Source: Sphingomonas tagetis (GTDB lineage: Bacteria > Pseudomonadota > Alphaproteobacteria > Sphingomonadales > Sphingomonadaceae). From it: a DNA stretch of 64,000 bases. Location of the stretch: assembly GCF_024211275.1 (NCBI RefSeq), contig NZ_JAMLDX010000014.1, positions 1 to 64,000 of the forward strand, read 5' to 3'. Both the position numbers and the translations under genes were made by a program. A model generated the notes under the pieces. That model saw only the letters and a program-made list of their open reading frames with translations. It was not told the DNA's origin and did not search any database. The first letter of the stretch is position 1; each line of letters opens with the position of its first letter. Positions 42,047 to 51,602 of the stretch are shown here, piece by piece.

Positions 42047-45000
42047 ACCTCCTCCACGCCCCATTCGAGCATGGCGACGCCCGAACCACTCAGCACCTTC
42101 CACAGGCCGTCGCTGTATTCCGTGCGAGGCTCGCCGTCTTCGCCGACGATCTTGAACACGTCCTGCTTGAACGTGACCGTCGACAACTCGCCGTCATTTT
42201 CGGACAGCATGCCGGAGACCTCGTTGCCTACCGTCATGCGGAAGCCCCAGGTCGCCTTTGCGATGCCCTCGGCTTCGGCGGCGACAGCGGCGATGATGAC
42301 CAGTTCGGCCTCCGCATCATCGATCCGCGCGGCCAGCGTAGTGACCGAACTGACGCTGGCCTTGCCTTCATCGAGGTCGACCAGCGCCGCGTTGACGGTG
42401 ACCAACTCCGCTTCGGCATCGTCCATGCGCACCGACAATGCCGTGACCGAACTCGCTTCGGCCTTGCTGGCCTCAAGATCGATGATCGCGAGGTTGATCG
42501 TCGAGATGCCAGCCTCGGCACCATCCATCCGCACCTCAAGCGCGGTCAGATCGCTCGCTTCCGCCTTGCCCGCCTCAAGGTCGACGATCGCCTCTTGCAC
42601 GGTGAGGATGGAGGCCTCGGCGCCGTCGAGCCGTGCGTCGAGCCCTGAGATCGCCGCGGCGCGCGCCGTGGTCTCGGTCGCGTCCGCGACATCAAGCCGG
42701 GCAATCTCGGCCTCCACCTCGCCTTCGAGCGTGGTGACGGATGCCGATAGCGTGGTGATCGCCGTCGCGTTGGCGGCGTCACCACTGGCGCGCGCGGTCT
42801 GCTCGGCCGCGATCGCTGCCTTGTTCAACAAAACGTCGGCCGCGATGAGCAAGCGCTGACCGGCCTCCGCCGCCAGCCCATCGGCGAGCCGCGCAAACCC
42901 CTCGGTGCGAACCTCGGCCAGCTGGACGCGGCGCGTCTTGTTGGCGGCGTGCTGGGCGAGCAACCCCTTGAGCGTGGCCTCGGCATTGTCCTCGGCGATG
43001 AACCGGACCTGCCGGATCGTCGTCGTGATCGAGCTGACGTCGCCGAGCGTTTCGATCACCGATTCGACGCTGCCGACCCGGGCGTCGAGCGCGGTCACGA
43101 CGCTGGTGTCGGCCTTCGTCGTGATCGTGCCGGCCAGCGCGTCGATGGTAATGCCGAGATTGGTAACGGTGAGCCCCAGCGCCGACAGATCGGCCGTGCT
43201 GGCCTTGAGTTCGATGCTGGCGAGCAGGCCGCTGATCGCGATCTCGGCCTCGCTCAACCGGGCGAAGATGTCTTCGAGCTCCGCGATCTGACTGGGGTCG
43301 ATCGCGGCGAGCGAGATCTGTTCCAGCACCCATGACGACGTCGCGCGCAGCTGGATCAGCGCCTCTTGGGCGACGAGCCTGATCTCGGCGGCGTTGAGCC
43401 GCTCGCCCTGCTCGTCGACGGCCCGGATGTTGACGGACCCGTCCGCCGGATCGACGACGATGCCAGCGTCGCGCATCCGCACGCGGGTCTTGCGGGCATC
43501 CATGATGGTCCGCAGCAGCGCATCGGCCGCCGTAGAAGTTTGCCGCTCCAACTGCCGTGCTGCGGCCTCACTGCTGAGCCGCGCCCGGTCGAGGTCCACG
43601 ATATCAAGTACCGCTGACGATAGCTCGAGCTCTGCCGCATCGATCCGCCCCTCGGCGTCATCGAGACGCCCCTCGGCGGCGGCAACCTCGATCTCCACGA
43701 TCGCCAGCCCGGATTCGGTATCCTCGACGATGCCGACCAGTTCACCCGCCTCGACGCCGCCGACCACCTCACCGGTCTGCGGATCGAGCGTACCGCCGAT
43801 GATCCAGCCATCGGGGGCACCTGGCGTGGCGCCCGGCGCGGCAGGCTTGAGATCCTCGACCGGGGTGCCGTCGGCGTAGATCGGCACGGTCGGGCCGTTC
43901 AACATGTCCCAATAGATGCTGCCATCCGCTGGCGCGTTGCCGCTGCTCGGCGTGGTGGCGACGTACAGCCAACGCGATCCGTCCGAGAGGGCGACGATAT
44001 GTCCCTCACGATAGCTTTCCGCAGGATCGTACAGCCCGCGCTCGACCAGCACGGCGGAGAATGCGACCTCGCTGAGACCGTGGACGCTCCACGTTTTCTC
44101 TGCCTCGATCGCCAGCTTGTGGAACGGCGAAGCGATTTCCAGCTGCTCGACCGATGCCACGGGGGGCATCGTGGCACCTGAAGCATCGAGCGTCGTGTCA
44201 GGCGTGCCGAACTCGACCGGGGTCACGAACAGCTTGCCGAGCCATGTCACGCCAGCGACGGCATTCACGCTCGCTGCGATCTGTTGGATCAGCGCGCGGG
44301 CCGTCGTCTGCTCCCCGACATAGACCGAGATATTCCACGGTCGCGCGGTGTCGAGCGCGTCGAGCGAATCGTGATCAATGCGGTCGCTCGCGCCGCGCAT
44401 CATCGCGATGCGCTTGATCACCGCACCGGGCTTGCGGACCCATCCCCCCGTTCCGGCCTTGTCGCCGCGAACCAGATAGCTGAGCCGCCCTTCGGGCGGT
44501 GCCCCATGGCGAACAAGGCCCTGCGCCCTGCAGGTCGCCCAGTTCCCCGCGGGGATCGTCGCGGCGACCAGCGCGGCGTAGCTGGCATAATTGCCGACGG
44601 ACGATGAAAAGCGCGCGAGCCGGTCCATTGCGACTTCGACGGCCTCGATCTCACCATAGGCCGACAGCTGGACGACGGTGTTGGTCGCGTCGATCAGCGT
44701 TCCCGACACGTAGCGAGGCGCGCCCAGCGCGAGTGGCTTGGGCTGGCCCTTGAGCGCCGCATCCCCCTCAATGCCCGTCGTGCCCGCATAGGTGTCAAGC
44801 AAGGGCTCGTCGAGCCACCGGTCGTCGACAGCGACATTCAGCGAGGCGTTGCCATTCGCGATCTGCGGCTGCGCGGTGATCCGGCCGTCGAATAGCGGGG
44901 CGTAATCCGCCCAAGCCTGCCCGATGTTGCCAGCCCATAGCTGCACGCGGGCATCGGCGAGCATGAGGGCCGGAAGGCTCGGCCATGCGCCGATCGCGAG

Positions 45001-45210
45001 GCCCATGCTCGACTGCGGCGTGGTGATCGCTGCGCCGAATGCGCCGTCGAACAGATCATAGCGCAGCGCAGGCAGGGCCGAGAGCGCGGGCCACCATAGC
45101 TGGCCGTCGAGGTGGCAAACCCGATCATCGTCGACACTGGCCGCGCGCAGGATCACGGCATCGCCGCTCACCGGGTCGCGCCCGTCGATCTGAGCGAGAA
45201 TGATGGTCAC
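42043..45210 (-). CDS. Tail tip/hub protein, J-like
   Basis: 1055 aa from the GTG at 45210, next to the upstream gene's stop. The first 500 residues are beta-rich, as in tail hub proteins (AGNIGQAWADYAPLFDGRI, NISVYVGEQTTARALIQQIAASVNAVAGVTW). The second half is long alpha-helical coiled coil with tandem 34-aa repeats. The last about 70 residues (TWGFRMTVGNEVSGMLSENDGELSTVTFKQDVFKIV) look like the DUF1983-type end of lambda J. It sits at the tail tip and probably holds the fibres encoded next. Confidence 0.78.
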   Translation of the reverse strand: MTIILAQIDGRDPVSGDAVILRAASVDDDRVCHLDGQLWWPALSALPALRYDLFDGAFGAAITTPQSSMGLAIGAWPSLPALMLADARVQLWAGNIGQAWADYAPLFDGRITAQPQIANGNASLNVAVDDRWLDEPLLDTYAGTTGIEGDAALKGQPKPLALGAPRYVSGTLIDATNTVVQLSAYGEIEAVEVAMDRLARFSSSVGNYASYAALVAATIPAGNWATCRAQGLVRHGAPPEGRLSYLVRGDKAGTGGWVRKPGAVIKRIAMMRGASDRIDHDSLDALDTARPWNISVYVGEQTTARALIQQIAASVNAVAGVTWLGKLFVTPVEFGTPDTTLDASGATMPPVASVEQLEIASPFHKLAIEAEKTWSVHGLSEVAFSAVLVERGLYDPAESYREGHIVALSDGSRWLYVATTPSSGNAPADGSIYWDMLNGPTVPIYADGTPVEDLKPAAPGATPGAPDGWIIGGTLDPQTGEVVGGVEAGELVGIVEDTESGLAIVEIEVAAAEGRLDDAEGRIDAAELELSSAVLDIVDLDRARLSSEAAARQLERQTSTAADALLRTIMDARKTRVRMRDAGIVVDPADGSVNIRAVDEQGERLNAAEIRLVAQEALIQLRATSSWVLEQISLAAIDPSQIAELEDIFARLSEAEIAISGLLASIELKASTADLSALGLTVTNLGITIDALAGTITTKADTSVVTALDARVGSVESVIETLGDVSSITTTIRQVRFIAEDNAEATLKGLLAQHAANKTRRVQLAEVRTEGFARLADGLAAEAGQRLLIAADVLLNKAAIAAEQTARASGDAANATAITTLSASVTTLEGEVEAEIARLDVADATETTARAAAISGLDARLDGAEASILTVQEAIVDLEAGKAEASDLTALEVRMDGAEAGISTINLAIIDLEASKAEASSVTALSVRMDDAEAELVTVNAALVDLDEGKASVSSVTTLAARIDDAEAELVIIAAVAAEAEGIAKATWGFRMTVGNEVSGMLSENDGELSTVTFKQDVFKIVGEDGEPRTEYSDGLWKVLSGSGVAMLEWGVEEV
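42286..42642 (-). repeat. Tandem 102-bp repeats inside the hub gene
   Basis: Three full 34-codon units (42642-42541, 42540-42439, 42438-42337) and a half unit. Consensus begins LxxRMDGAEA and ends KAEASSVTA. The heptad-like hydrophobic spacing makes a regular coiled coil. Confidence 0.85.
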
Positions 45211-45211
45211 G

Positions 45212-46018
45212 TCAGGCCTGCTTGGGGATCGGTACGAGGTCGACCAGGCCGACGCGCCATTCCCAGCCGGCGGCATTGCGGCGGACCGTCCCGAGTTCGC
45301 CGAACAGCAGGCCAAACCAGCAATTGCGCTGACGCTCCGGCCCTTCCTCGGGATCGGTGACGATAACGACCGGCTCCTGCCCGGCGGCCATCTCGATCAG
45401 CGGCTGCACCTTCTGTTCGACTTCATCGCGATATACCGAGGGGAACGTGACGCCGAGCGTGCGCAACCGGGCGGCGCGGCGGCGGACGAGAACGCCCTGT
45501 GCCGAGAAGTCCGCCGATCCCAGATCGCGCACGCCTTGCCCGCCGCCGAATGCAAAATTGCGCCCGAGCTGCAGCCGCGCGCCCAGCGCGAGCCGGGCAA
45601 CGCTGACCTGCGCGCTCGATAGCGATGCGATGGTGAACCGCCAGTAGCGGCGCGCGGTGACCGCCGCCTCCGACTGCCAAAACCCGACGCCTCGCCCATG
45701 GGTCGGGAAGCGTTCGCCCGCCAGAAACGGAATGCCGTCGGCGAGGGTGGTCACGCCAGTCGTGAAGCTGGCGTTGGTCGCGCTCTCGACTTTGAGCGTC
45801 CAGTCGAGCGATGCGCCGGTGCATCCGAAGAACAGCGCGGCGTCGACCGACTTTTCCGCGCCGAGATCTACGGCGATGATGACGCTTGCCGCGCCACCCG
45901 CGCTTTTCCAGACAATGCCGGCATAATCGTTGAGCATAAGGTCGGCCGTGTGGCCCGACGCGCTCGACGATGCTGAAATGGACGCCGGACGCAGCGGCAA
46001 CATCGCCCAGGCGTTCAT
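45212..46018 (-). CDS. Phage tail protein, 268 aa
   Basis: Two beta-rich halves: the first (VIIAVDLGAEKSVDAALFFGCTG, RRYWRFTIASLSSAQVSVARLALG) has a jelly-roll look, and the second (VTFPSVYRDEVEQKVQPLIEMA, RQRNCWFGLLFGELGTVRR) is a tail-tip-type region. Coupled by ATGA overlap to the gene before it. Position between tape measure and hub suggests a distal tail component. Confidence 0.68.
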   Translation of the reverse strand: MNAWAMLPLRPASISASSSASGHTADLMLNDYAGIVWKSAGGAASVIIAVDLGAEKSVDAALFFGCTGASLDWTLKVESATNASFTTGVTTLADGIPFLAGERFPTHGRGVGFWQSEAAVTARRYWRFTIASLSSAQVSVARLALGARLQLGRNFAFGGGQGVRDLGSADFSAQGVLVRRRAARLRTLGVTFPSVYRDEVEQKVQPLIEMAAGQEPVVIVTDPEEGPERQRNCWFGLLFGELGTVRRNAAGWEWRVGLVDLVPIPKQA

Positions 46019-46377
46019 GCCATCACCTCATAGATCGTCTGTTCGGTTTCGGGCTGGCATTCGACGCGACACACAATGGCAGGCGCGTCGACCGCCTGCT
46101 CTGTATCGCGCAACGTGACGGTCGGCATGCCCAGTTCCGGGTGCGGGATAACCAGCTGGTCGACCACCACCTTGAACCGGCGGCGCTCGACGCCGATCAG
46201 CGCGCCGCGGGCCACGAGCGCTGTGACAGCGTTCGCTGCACTGTCGAAATACGCCGGCGACGGTGTTTCGCTGCCGTCGCGCGCATTCGGATACCGGGTT
46301 TTCATGTCCGGGTCTGACCATGTTTCGATGCGTGCCGAGCGCGTGCCGGCGGCGATGTCTGCTGGAAGCGCGGGCAT
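46015..46377 (-). CDS. Phage tail protein, 120 aa
   Basis: Its ATG overlaps the tape-measure stop (TGATG), indicating coupled translation. Beta-rich and soluble (FKVVVDQLVIPHPELGMPTVTLRDTEQ). Family unknown; position suggests a distal tail or tail-completion protein. Confidence 0.62.
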   Translation of the reverse strand: MPALPADIAAGTRSARIETWSDPDMKTRYPNARDGSETPSPAYFDSAANAVTALVARGALIGVERRRFKVVVDQLVIPHPELGMPTVTLRDTEQAVDAPAIVCRVECQPETEQTIYEVMA

Positions 46378-49300
46378 CAGGCGGCCCGATTGTCAAAAAG
46401 GCGGCCGTCAGCGCCGATGAACTCGCCGCCGCTTCCGCCGCCCATCGCGGCCAATTGTGCGCTGATGGTGCTAAGCTGGTCGGAAACCTGCGAAAGCAGT
46501 TCGGCACTCGCCTGCGTGCTGGTCGCCGTTGCCTTCACCCAAGGGTCGGTTTCAACCCGGATCGGCTTGGCATTGTCGATATCGCTGATCGCCTTGTTGG
46601 TGAGGCTCTGAACCTTGTCCATCGCCTCGAAGAACGATCCGGTCGAGCCGAACAGCTGGCGTTGCAGATCGAGCCAGGTCTGCGCAGCCTCGGTGAACTT
46701 GCCCTGATCGACGCGTTCGCCGCGCAAGATCGCTTCCTCGAACGGCTTGAACGCATTGTATGCCATCCGCTCCTGATCGCGGATCGAGTAGGGCGAAGAA
46801 GACCCCATGTTAAGCCCGTTGAGGAACGCCTTGAGGTCAGCCGACGCCTCCTGCGCACTGGCCTTGGTCTGCTCGAGCTCCAGCTTGTAGAGCTTCTGCG
46901 CCTCGGCCATCTGCTCGGCGGACGCGCCACCTTCCTTGAGCGCGGCGATCGTCTTTTCCCACGACTTGTTGAACGTATCGACCGCGTAGCCAACGGGATC
47001 GATGATCGCCTGCAGACGCTTCGGCACGTCCTCGATCAGCAGGGCTTTCGTGATCGCGGACGCGACATCATCGCCGCCGGCCTTGATGATATTCTTCGAG
47101 GCCTGGCTGATCCCCTCCAGCGCCGCGTTCGTGAACGCATACTGGATGGCGTACTGGATCGCCTCCTGCTCGCCGCCCTCGCCAAAATCCTTGAGGACAT
47201 CGGGGCCGAAATTCTTGCTGTGCAGCTTGGCGTTCGTGCTGGTGAGCGCGACGCGGGCCTTGCCGTCCCAGCTTCCGATGGTGACGCCCGGGATGCTGCT
47301 GATCGTTGCGCCGAGCTGTTCGGCCAGGCGGTTGATGCCTTCCGCGACGGATCCGGCGTTGCCGGTCGCGGCCTTGATCTGGCTCGCACCCTTGCCGACA
47401 CCCTGCGCGCCGGACACCACGCCACCATTGAGCGACAGGCTCGCGCTGCCCCATTTCGGCGACGTGAACAGGCTCGTGATCATCGGCAGAACCGCCATGG
47501 CGATCGCCGCGTAGGGCAATGCCGAGCTGATCGCGCTGCCGATCCCGCCCAGTCCGCCAAGCACGCCGCTCGCCTTCGTGGCGCCGAAGATTTCGCCGCC
47601 CGGCATCAATCCGCCGGCGAACTTGTCCGCTTTCGATTTGCCGCCGAGAAGTCCGCCGAGCGCGCCCAGCAATCCGCCGCCACCGCCGCCGGAGGTCGCG
47701 CCCATGTCGGACAGGATACTGCCCAACGAGGTTTTCTGCCCGGTGAGCAACGCCACGGTGTAGCGCGCCGCGATCTCGGCGATCGCGTCCTTCATCTCGT
47801 CGCGGAAGCGCTGAACGATGCCCTTCGTGCCGCCGTCCATGGCGTCGCGATAAAAGCTGGCGAGCGAGTAAATTTGATCACGGCGGCGCTCGTGCAGATC
47901 GCGGTCGGACTTCTCGCGGTCCTTTTCCGCCTCCTCAATTGCACGCTTCTCGGCCTTCGAGCGATCATTGCCCTTGTCTTGGGCGGTCGAAAGTCTGGCT
48001 TGGACCCTCGCGATGGCGGCCTCGATCTGAAACCGCTCCTCGGCGGTTTTTGCGAGGGTTCGCGCGGCATCGAGCTGCGTCAGCATGGCGGCATTCGCAT
48101 CGTCGAGCGCCTTACGCTGATCCTCGGTCAGATCAGTCTGATCCCCGGCTTTCTCGACCAGATCGGCGTAGATGTCGGCCTGCGATCGCAGCACGGCCAG
48201 TGCGGCGATGAGCATCGGGTGCACTTTCGACTGCTCGGCGCGATCCGCCGCCGTCAATTCGGCCATGCGCTCATAATGCTCGCGCTGCTTGCGCGCGATA
48301 TCCGCCTCGACCGCGGCCTCTTCGTCTAGGCCGCGCACACGCATGCCAATGAAGCGCAGGCTCTCTGCTTCGACGTCGAGCTGCTTCTGCGATGCGGCCA
48401 GAATACGGTCACGCTGGTCGGCTTCGCGCTTCTGCTGCTCCGCACGCTCACGCGCGGCATCGGTCGCCGCCTTGTCGCCGGCACCCTCACGCACGGTGGC
48501 GCGCCGCGGATCGATCGGCCGACCATCCTTCGTGACGCCGTAATGCAGGTGGGGGCCGGTCGAGTTGCCAGTGTTGCCGGAGCGGGCGATCGTGTCGCCC
48601 GCGCTCACCGTTTGCCCCTTGGCGACAAGAATTTCGCTCAGATGGCCGTAGGTCGCGATGACCTTGTCGCCGTAATCGACGATCACGGCCTTGCCGAGCT
48701 TGCCCATGTTGCCAACCGACACGACGACACCGTCGGCGCCCGCCCTAACGCCGGTACCGACCGGCACGGCGATGTCGATCCCCTTATGGTTCGATGACGC
48801 GCCCGCTTTGGGCGGCGTGCGCGCGCCGAATCCCGAACGAACTTGGCCCCCAGTGACAGGGTCGAGCAACTTCATGCGCTGCTCGCGCGCACTTCCAGCG
48901 TCACGCTCAGCCTTCGCGGTCGCCCGGATCGCTTCGATCTGAGCCTGATAGCGCTTCTCGGCCTTGAGCTTCTCGGCCTCGTATTTCTCAAGGCTGATGC
49001 GGTTGGCATCGTATTGTTCGGCCAGTTTTTGCAGCGCGCGGCGCTTTTCCCCGGCCGCCTTTGCCTCCGGGTCAATGCGCTCTTGGACCCGGATATCAGA
49101 TTCCTGCCGATCGATTTGGCGCATGCCGCGTTCGCCGGCCGCAATCATCTCCTCGTTCTCTTTGCGGGCGCGGTTTAGGCTCTCAATGCGCTTTTGTAGG
49201 CGCTCAACCTCTTGCTGATAGAGGTGCAGCGTGGCTCGGGCTGCGTCCCCAGCTGCGCCCGGATCGCGCATCAACTCCTTCTGGATGCGAAGCGCTTCCT

Positions 49301-50324
49301 TCGCGGTTTCGAGCTGCTGCTGCGCTTGGAGCTGGTTCAGCGCAATGTTCGGCCGGTCTCCGCGGGCGCTATTCAATTGCGCATAGAGACGGTCCCGCTG
49401 AAGCTGGATGTTCTGCTCGATCGTCCGATTCTGCGCCTCAAGCGCGGCCGTTTCCTTCTTCAGCGCCTCGATATGGCCCCAGACCGTCCTCGCGTACGCA
49501 GCCTTGGCGGCCTCCATCAGGCGCGTCTTTTGCGCGTTCTTTTCGAGCTCCTTGGTCTCGTTCGCGACCTCGTTGCCCGACTTCGAGATTGCGGAAATAA
49601 AGGTCGACAGCGCGGCGACCCCGATGAACAGCATCGTACCCCATCCGCCCGCCAGGAACCGTCCGAACTTGCCTGCCGCACCCTCGGAAGCGTAGAGGAC
49701 CGCACCCAACTGCGAGAGCTGCTGGCTGGCGGCGACAATGGGGTTCTGCCCAGACTGCACCTGGATAGCAAAATCTTGAAACTGCTGCCCTGCCTGCATG
49801 GCCGCCATGCCGCCGCCCCGAGTGGAGCGTTCGAGCAGAAGATTTTTGGCCACGATTAGCTCGGTTGCGCTGGCCGTCTGGCCCAGCTCGGCCTGCAGCA
49901 GGTCGGCGAAATTGGCCTGTTGCACCATTGCGCGCGCATGCGCCTCGGCCGCATCCGCGGCGGCGCGCATGCCCATGACCTGAGCAGAGTTCGCTTCGGT
50001 AAGAGCCCCCTTTTGCTTTGCCAAACGCTCGGCGGCGTTGGCAACCTCGCGGAGCGCAATCGCCTCGGCTTCCGCGGCTTGCGCCGCGAGCCGAGCGCCA
50101 GCCGCGTTAATGTCGAGCGAGCCGGACTTGGTTCGAGGTGCAGTAACGGCGGTCTGCGCCATTCGCTCGATCTGCTGGTACGCGTTCGTAAATTCGGATT
50201 TCAGGTCCGCCGCAGCAGCCCGGGCGCCGTTCTGCATCTGCCCGAACACCCGCTGGGTCTCGGACGAAAACTGCGCTCCATTGAGCTGAAGCCGGGCAAT
50301 AATGTCCGTCGATTGGCGGCCCAT
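46377..50324 (-). CDS. Tail tape measure protein with M23 peptidase domain
   Basis: About 1315 aa. The ATG at 50324 follows CCGGAGG. Long alpha-helical N-terminus, hydrophobic middle (GGWGTMLFIGVAALSTFISAI), then an M23/LytM zinc peptidase at about residues 490-615 with the ligands H and D in NHKGIDIAVP and H-x-H in GPHLHYG. A second helical region and a Gly-rich hydrophobic segment (GGGGGLLGALGGLLGGKS) follow. It sets tail length, and the peptidase probably cuts cell wall during DNA entry. An internal block is shared almost exactly with the second tape measure gene. Confidence 0.9.
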   Translation of the reverse strand: MGRQSTDIIARLQLNGAQFSSETQRVFGQMQNGARAAAADLKSEFTNAYQQIERMAQTAVTAPRTKSGSLDINAAGARLAAQAAEAEAIALREVANAAERLAKQKGALTEANSAQVMGMRAAADAAEAHARAMVQQANFADLLQAELGQTASATELIVAKNLLLERSTRGGGMAAMQAGQQFQDFAIQVQSGQNPIVAASQQLSQLGAVLYASEGAAGKFGRFLAGGWGTMLFIGVAALSTFISAISKSGNEVANETKELEKNAQKTRLMEAAKAAYARTVWGHIEALKKETAALEAQNRTIEQNIQLQRDRLYAQLNSARGDRPNIALNQLQAQQQLETAKEALRIQKELMRDPGAAGDAARATLHLYQQEVERLQKRIESLNRARKENEEMIAAGERGMRQIDRQESDIRVQERIDPEAKAAGEKRRALQKLAEQYDANRISLEKYEAEKLKAEKRYQAQIEAIRATAKAERDAGSAREQRMKLLDPVTGGQVRSGFGARTPPKAGASSNHKGIDIAVPVGTGVRAGADGVVVSVGNMGKLGKAVIVDYGDKVIATYGHLSEILVAKGQTVSAGDTIARSGNTGNSTGPHLHYGVTKDGRPIDPRRATVREGAGDKAATDAARERAEQQKREADQRDRILAASQKQLDVEAESLRFIGMRVRGLDEEAAVEADIARKQREHYERMAELTAADRAEQSKVHPMLIAALAVLRSQADIYADLVEKAGDQTDLTEDQRKALDDANAAMLTQLDAARTLAKTAEERFQIEAAIARVQARLSTAQDKGNDRSKAEKRAIEEAEKDREKSDRDLHERRRDQIYSLASFYRDAMDGGTKGIVQRFRDEMKDAIAEIAARYTVALLTGQKTSLGSILSDMGATSGGGGGGLLGALGGLLGGKSKADKFAGGLMPGGEIFGATKASGVLGGLGGIGSAISSALPYAAIAMAVLPMITSLFTSPKWGSASLSLNGGVVSGAQGVGKGASQIKAATGNAGSVAEGINRLAEQLGATISSIPGVTIGSWDGKARVALTSTNAKLHSKNFGPDVLKDFGEGGEQEAIQYAIQYAFTNAALEGISQASKNIIKAGGDDVASAITKALLIEDVPKRLQAIIDPVGYAVDTFNKSWEKTIAALKEGGASAEQMAEAQKLYKLELEQTKASAQEASADLKAFLNGLNMGSSSPYSIRDQERMAYNAFKPFEEAILRGERVDQGKFTEAAQTWLDLQRQLFGSTGSFFEAMDKVQSLTNKAISDIDNAKPIRVETDPWVKATATSTQASAELLSQVSDQLSTISAQLAAMGGGSGGEFIGADGRLFDNRAA
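46511..47729 (-). repeat. Long direct repeat shared by the two tape measure genes, left copy
   Basis: Matches 59701-60922 with only scattered differences over most of its length, apart from a more diverged patch around 46745-46880. Both copies have the same orientation, about 13.2 kb apart. Confidence 0.9.
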
Positions 50325-50403
50325 CGGCACCTCCGGCAACATTCGATGATATGAGGAGGCGCGCGCATGCGGCGATAAGCCGCGCGCTCAACTTAGTTCG
50401 ATG

Positions 50404-50670
50404 TCAGCGAACCCGGGTTGCGCGCTCTATTTCGAGCGCGCCGCATGTGATGTCGATGTTGTTCTTCCACATCGGCACGTTCCGCGTCTCGCCAGCTTCA
50501 GTCCATGCCTCGAGAAGACGTCGGCCCTCACGGCACTGGTCTTCCTTCGTGCCGGTCTTCCTCGCTTCGGTATAGCGCCGCTCGGCCTTTTCCACGGCGG
50601 TCGGCTCTGGCCTGCCGCAACCGGACAAGGTCAGCACGAACATGATGGCGGCGAACGAGGCACCCTTCAT
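50404..50670 (-). CDS. Small phage lipoprotein, 88 aa
   Basis: Signal peptide with lipobox LTLSGCGRP. The mature part is charged and helical with three more Cys (DQCREGRRLLEAW, DITCGALE). It lies between the DUF6441 gene and the tape measure. Could act in superinfection exclusion or virion entry, but there is no direct evidence. Confidence 0.65.
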   Translation of the reverse strand: MKGASFAAIMFVLTLSGCGRPEPTAVEKAERRYTEARKTGTKEDQCREGRRLLEAWTEAGETRNVPMWKNNIDITCGALEIERATRVR

Positions 50671-50679
50671 GCCGCTTGC

Positions 50680-51372
50680 TTACCGAATGCGACCGGCCCG
50701 CGCTACATATTCGTCCGTCAGTCGCCTCCCAGCGCGGAACACCACGGGCTCGACTGCAAATGCGTTCCGATGGGCGACGAAGGGGATCAGGGTAAACATC
50801 AGGATCCGCTCAAGATGCCGCTCGATGCCGCGACGGCGATCGGCGGCGACCCGCTGGCGCGTCCGCGGCCGAAAGGCACCCGTTCGCCCGTTGGTCACAC
50901 CCTCCAGCACCAGCGACGCATATTTGCTGCCGCGACCGGGCGGGAGAAAGATCAGTTCCTTGTTGAACTCCGCCTCAACTTCCACCGGCGTGAGCGGCTG
51001 GCGCTTGCGGCCTCGCCGGGGGACGGCGGCGCTGGGGATTGCCAGCCATTGACCGCGCTTCCCGACGATCCGCCCCGGTTTGCTCCAGAACGTCATGGCG
51101 CCGACGGTTCGGTCGCGCCCGTTGACGTACACTTCGCCGGCCGGATCGCGGGCGATCTTGCCCTTTTCACGCGGATAGACATTCGACGCCCATGCTCGCC
51201 ATAGCCTGCCCGGCACCGCCCCGCGGGTAATCGCCTCAAGCTCGCGTTCGAGCCATTTCGTGGTGTCCGCGACCGCGTCCTTCGCCGCGCGCAGATGGCT
51301 GCGGGTGAGGTCGTCGCGAACGCCCGCGATCTGGTCGAGATCGATGTCGAAGATCAGATCAAGGCCAGCCAT
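50680..51372 (-). CDS. DUF6441 phage protein
   Basis: 230 aa. It resembles DUF6441 proteins found near tail genes: WLERELEAITRGAVPGRLWRAW, YPREKGKI, IVGKRGQWLAIPSAAVPRRG, and a basic C-terminus. Its ATG overlaps the stop of the frameshifted chaperone product (TGATG), which confirms that frame is translated. Probably a minor tail protein. Confidence 0.75.
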   Translation of the reverse strand: MAGLDLIFDIDLDQIAGVRDDLTRSHLRAAKDAVADTTKWLERELEAITRGAVPGRLWRAWASNVYPREKGKIARDPAGEVYVNGRDRTVGAMTFWSKPGRIVGKRGQWLAIPSAAVPRRGRKRQPLTPVEVEAEFNKELIFLPPGRGSKYASLVLEGVTNGRTGAFRPRTRQRVAADRRRGIERHLERILMFTLIPFVAHRNAFAVEPVVFRAGRRLTDEYVARAGRIR

Positions 51373-51602
51373 CAGCCATCCTTTGCCCAGCTATCGAGCA
51401 GCGCGAACGCGTCCATCAGCGCGGCAGGCTGCTCGCCGACGCTACCCGGGCACGGCAGCGGCGGAACGCCCTGGCCCATCGCGCTTACCGGCGTCAGGCG
51501 CCGGCAGGAGAGCCAGAGGTCGACGACGCCAAAGATGCCTTGCGGGACCGTGGTGAGCGGGTTTTCGAGCCAGATCGCTTCGCCGATGATCCAGCCTTTT
51601 TC
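51372..51602 (-). CDS. Frameshift extension of the tail assembly chaperone (T part)
   Basis: Open frame, -1 relative to the chaperone gene, reading EKGWIIGEAIWLENP, then TVPQGIFGVVDLWL, to a TGA at 51372 that overlaps the next ATG. It has no usable start codon near its beginning, so it is only reachable by a ribosomal shift. The frame crosses the chaperone frame at an A5-G run (minus strand CAG AAA AAG GCT, 51593-51604). Composition is protein-like, while the zero-frame tail there is Ser/Arg/Lys-rich. Compare lambda G/GT. Confidence 0.7.
   Translation of the reverse strand, partial: EKGWIIGEAIWLENPLTTVPQGIFGVVDLWLSCRRLTPVSAMGQGVPPLPCPGSVGEQPAALMDAFALLDSWAKDG

Noticed and set aside
46263..48329. 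688-aa plus-strand open frame opposite tape measure 1 (and a similar one at 61313-63199)
   Set aside because: Both are antisense images of the tape measure genes; composition is Arg/Ala/Leu-rich and not protein-like.
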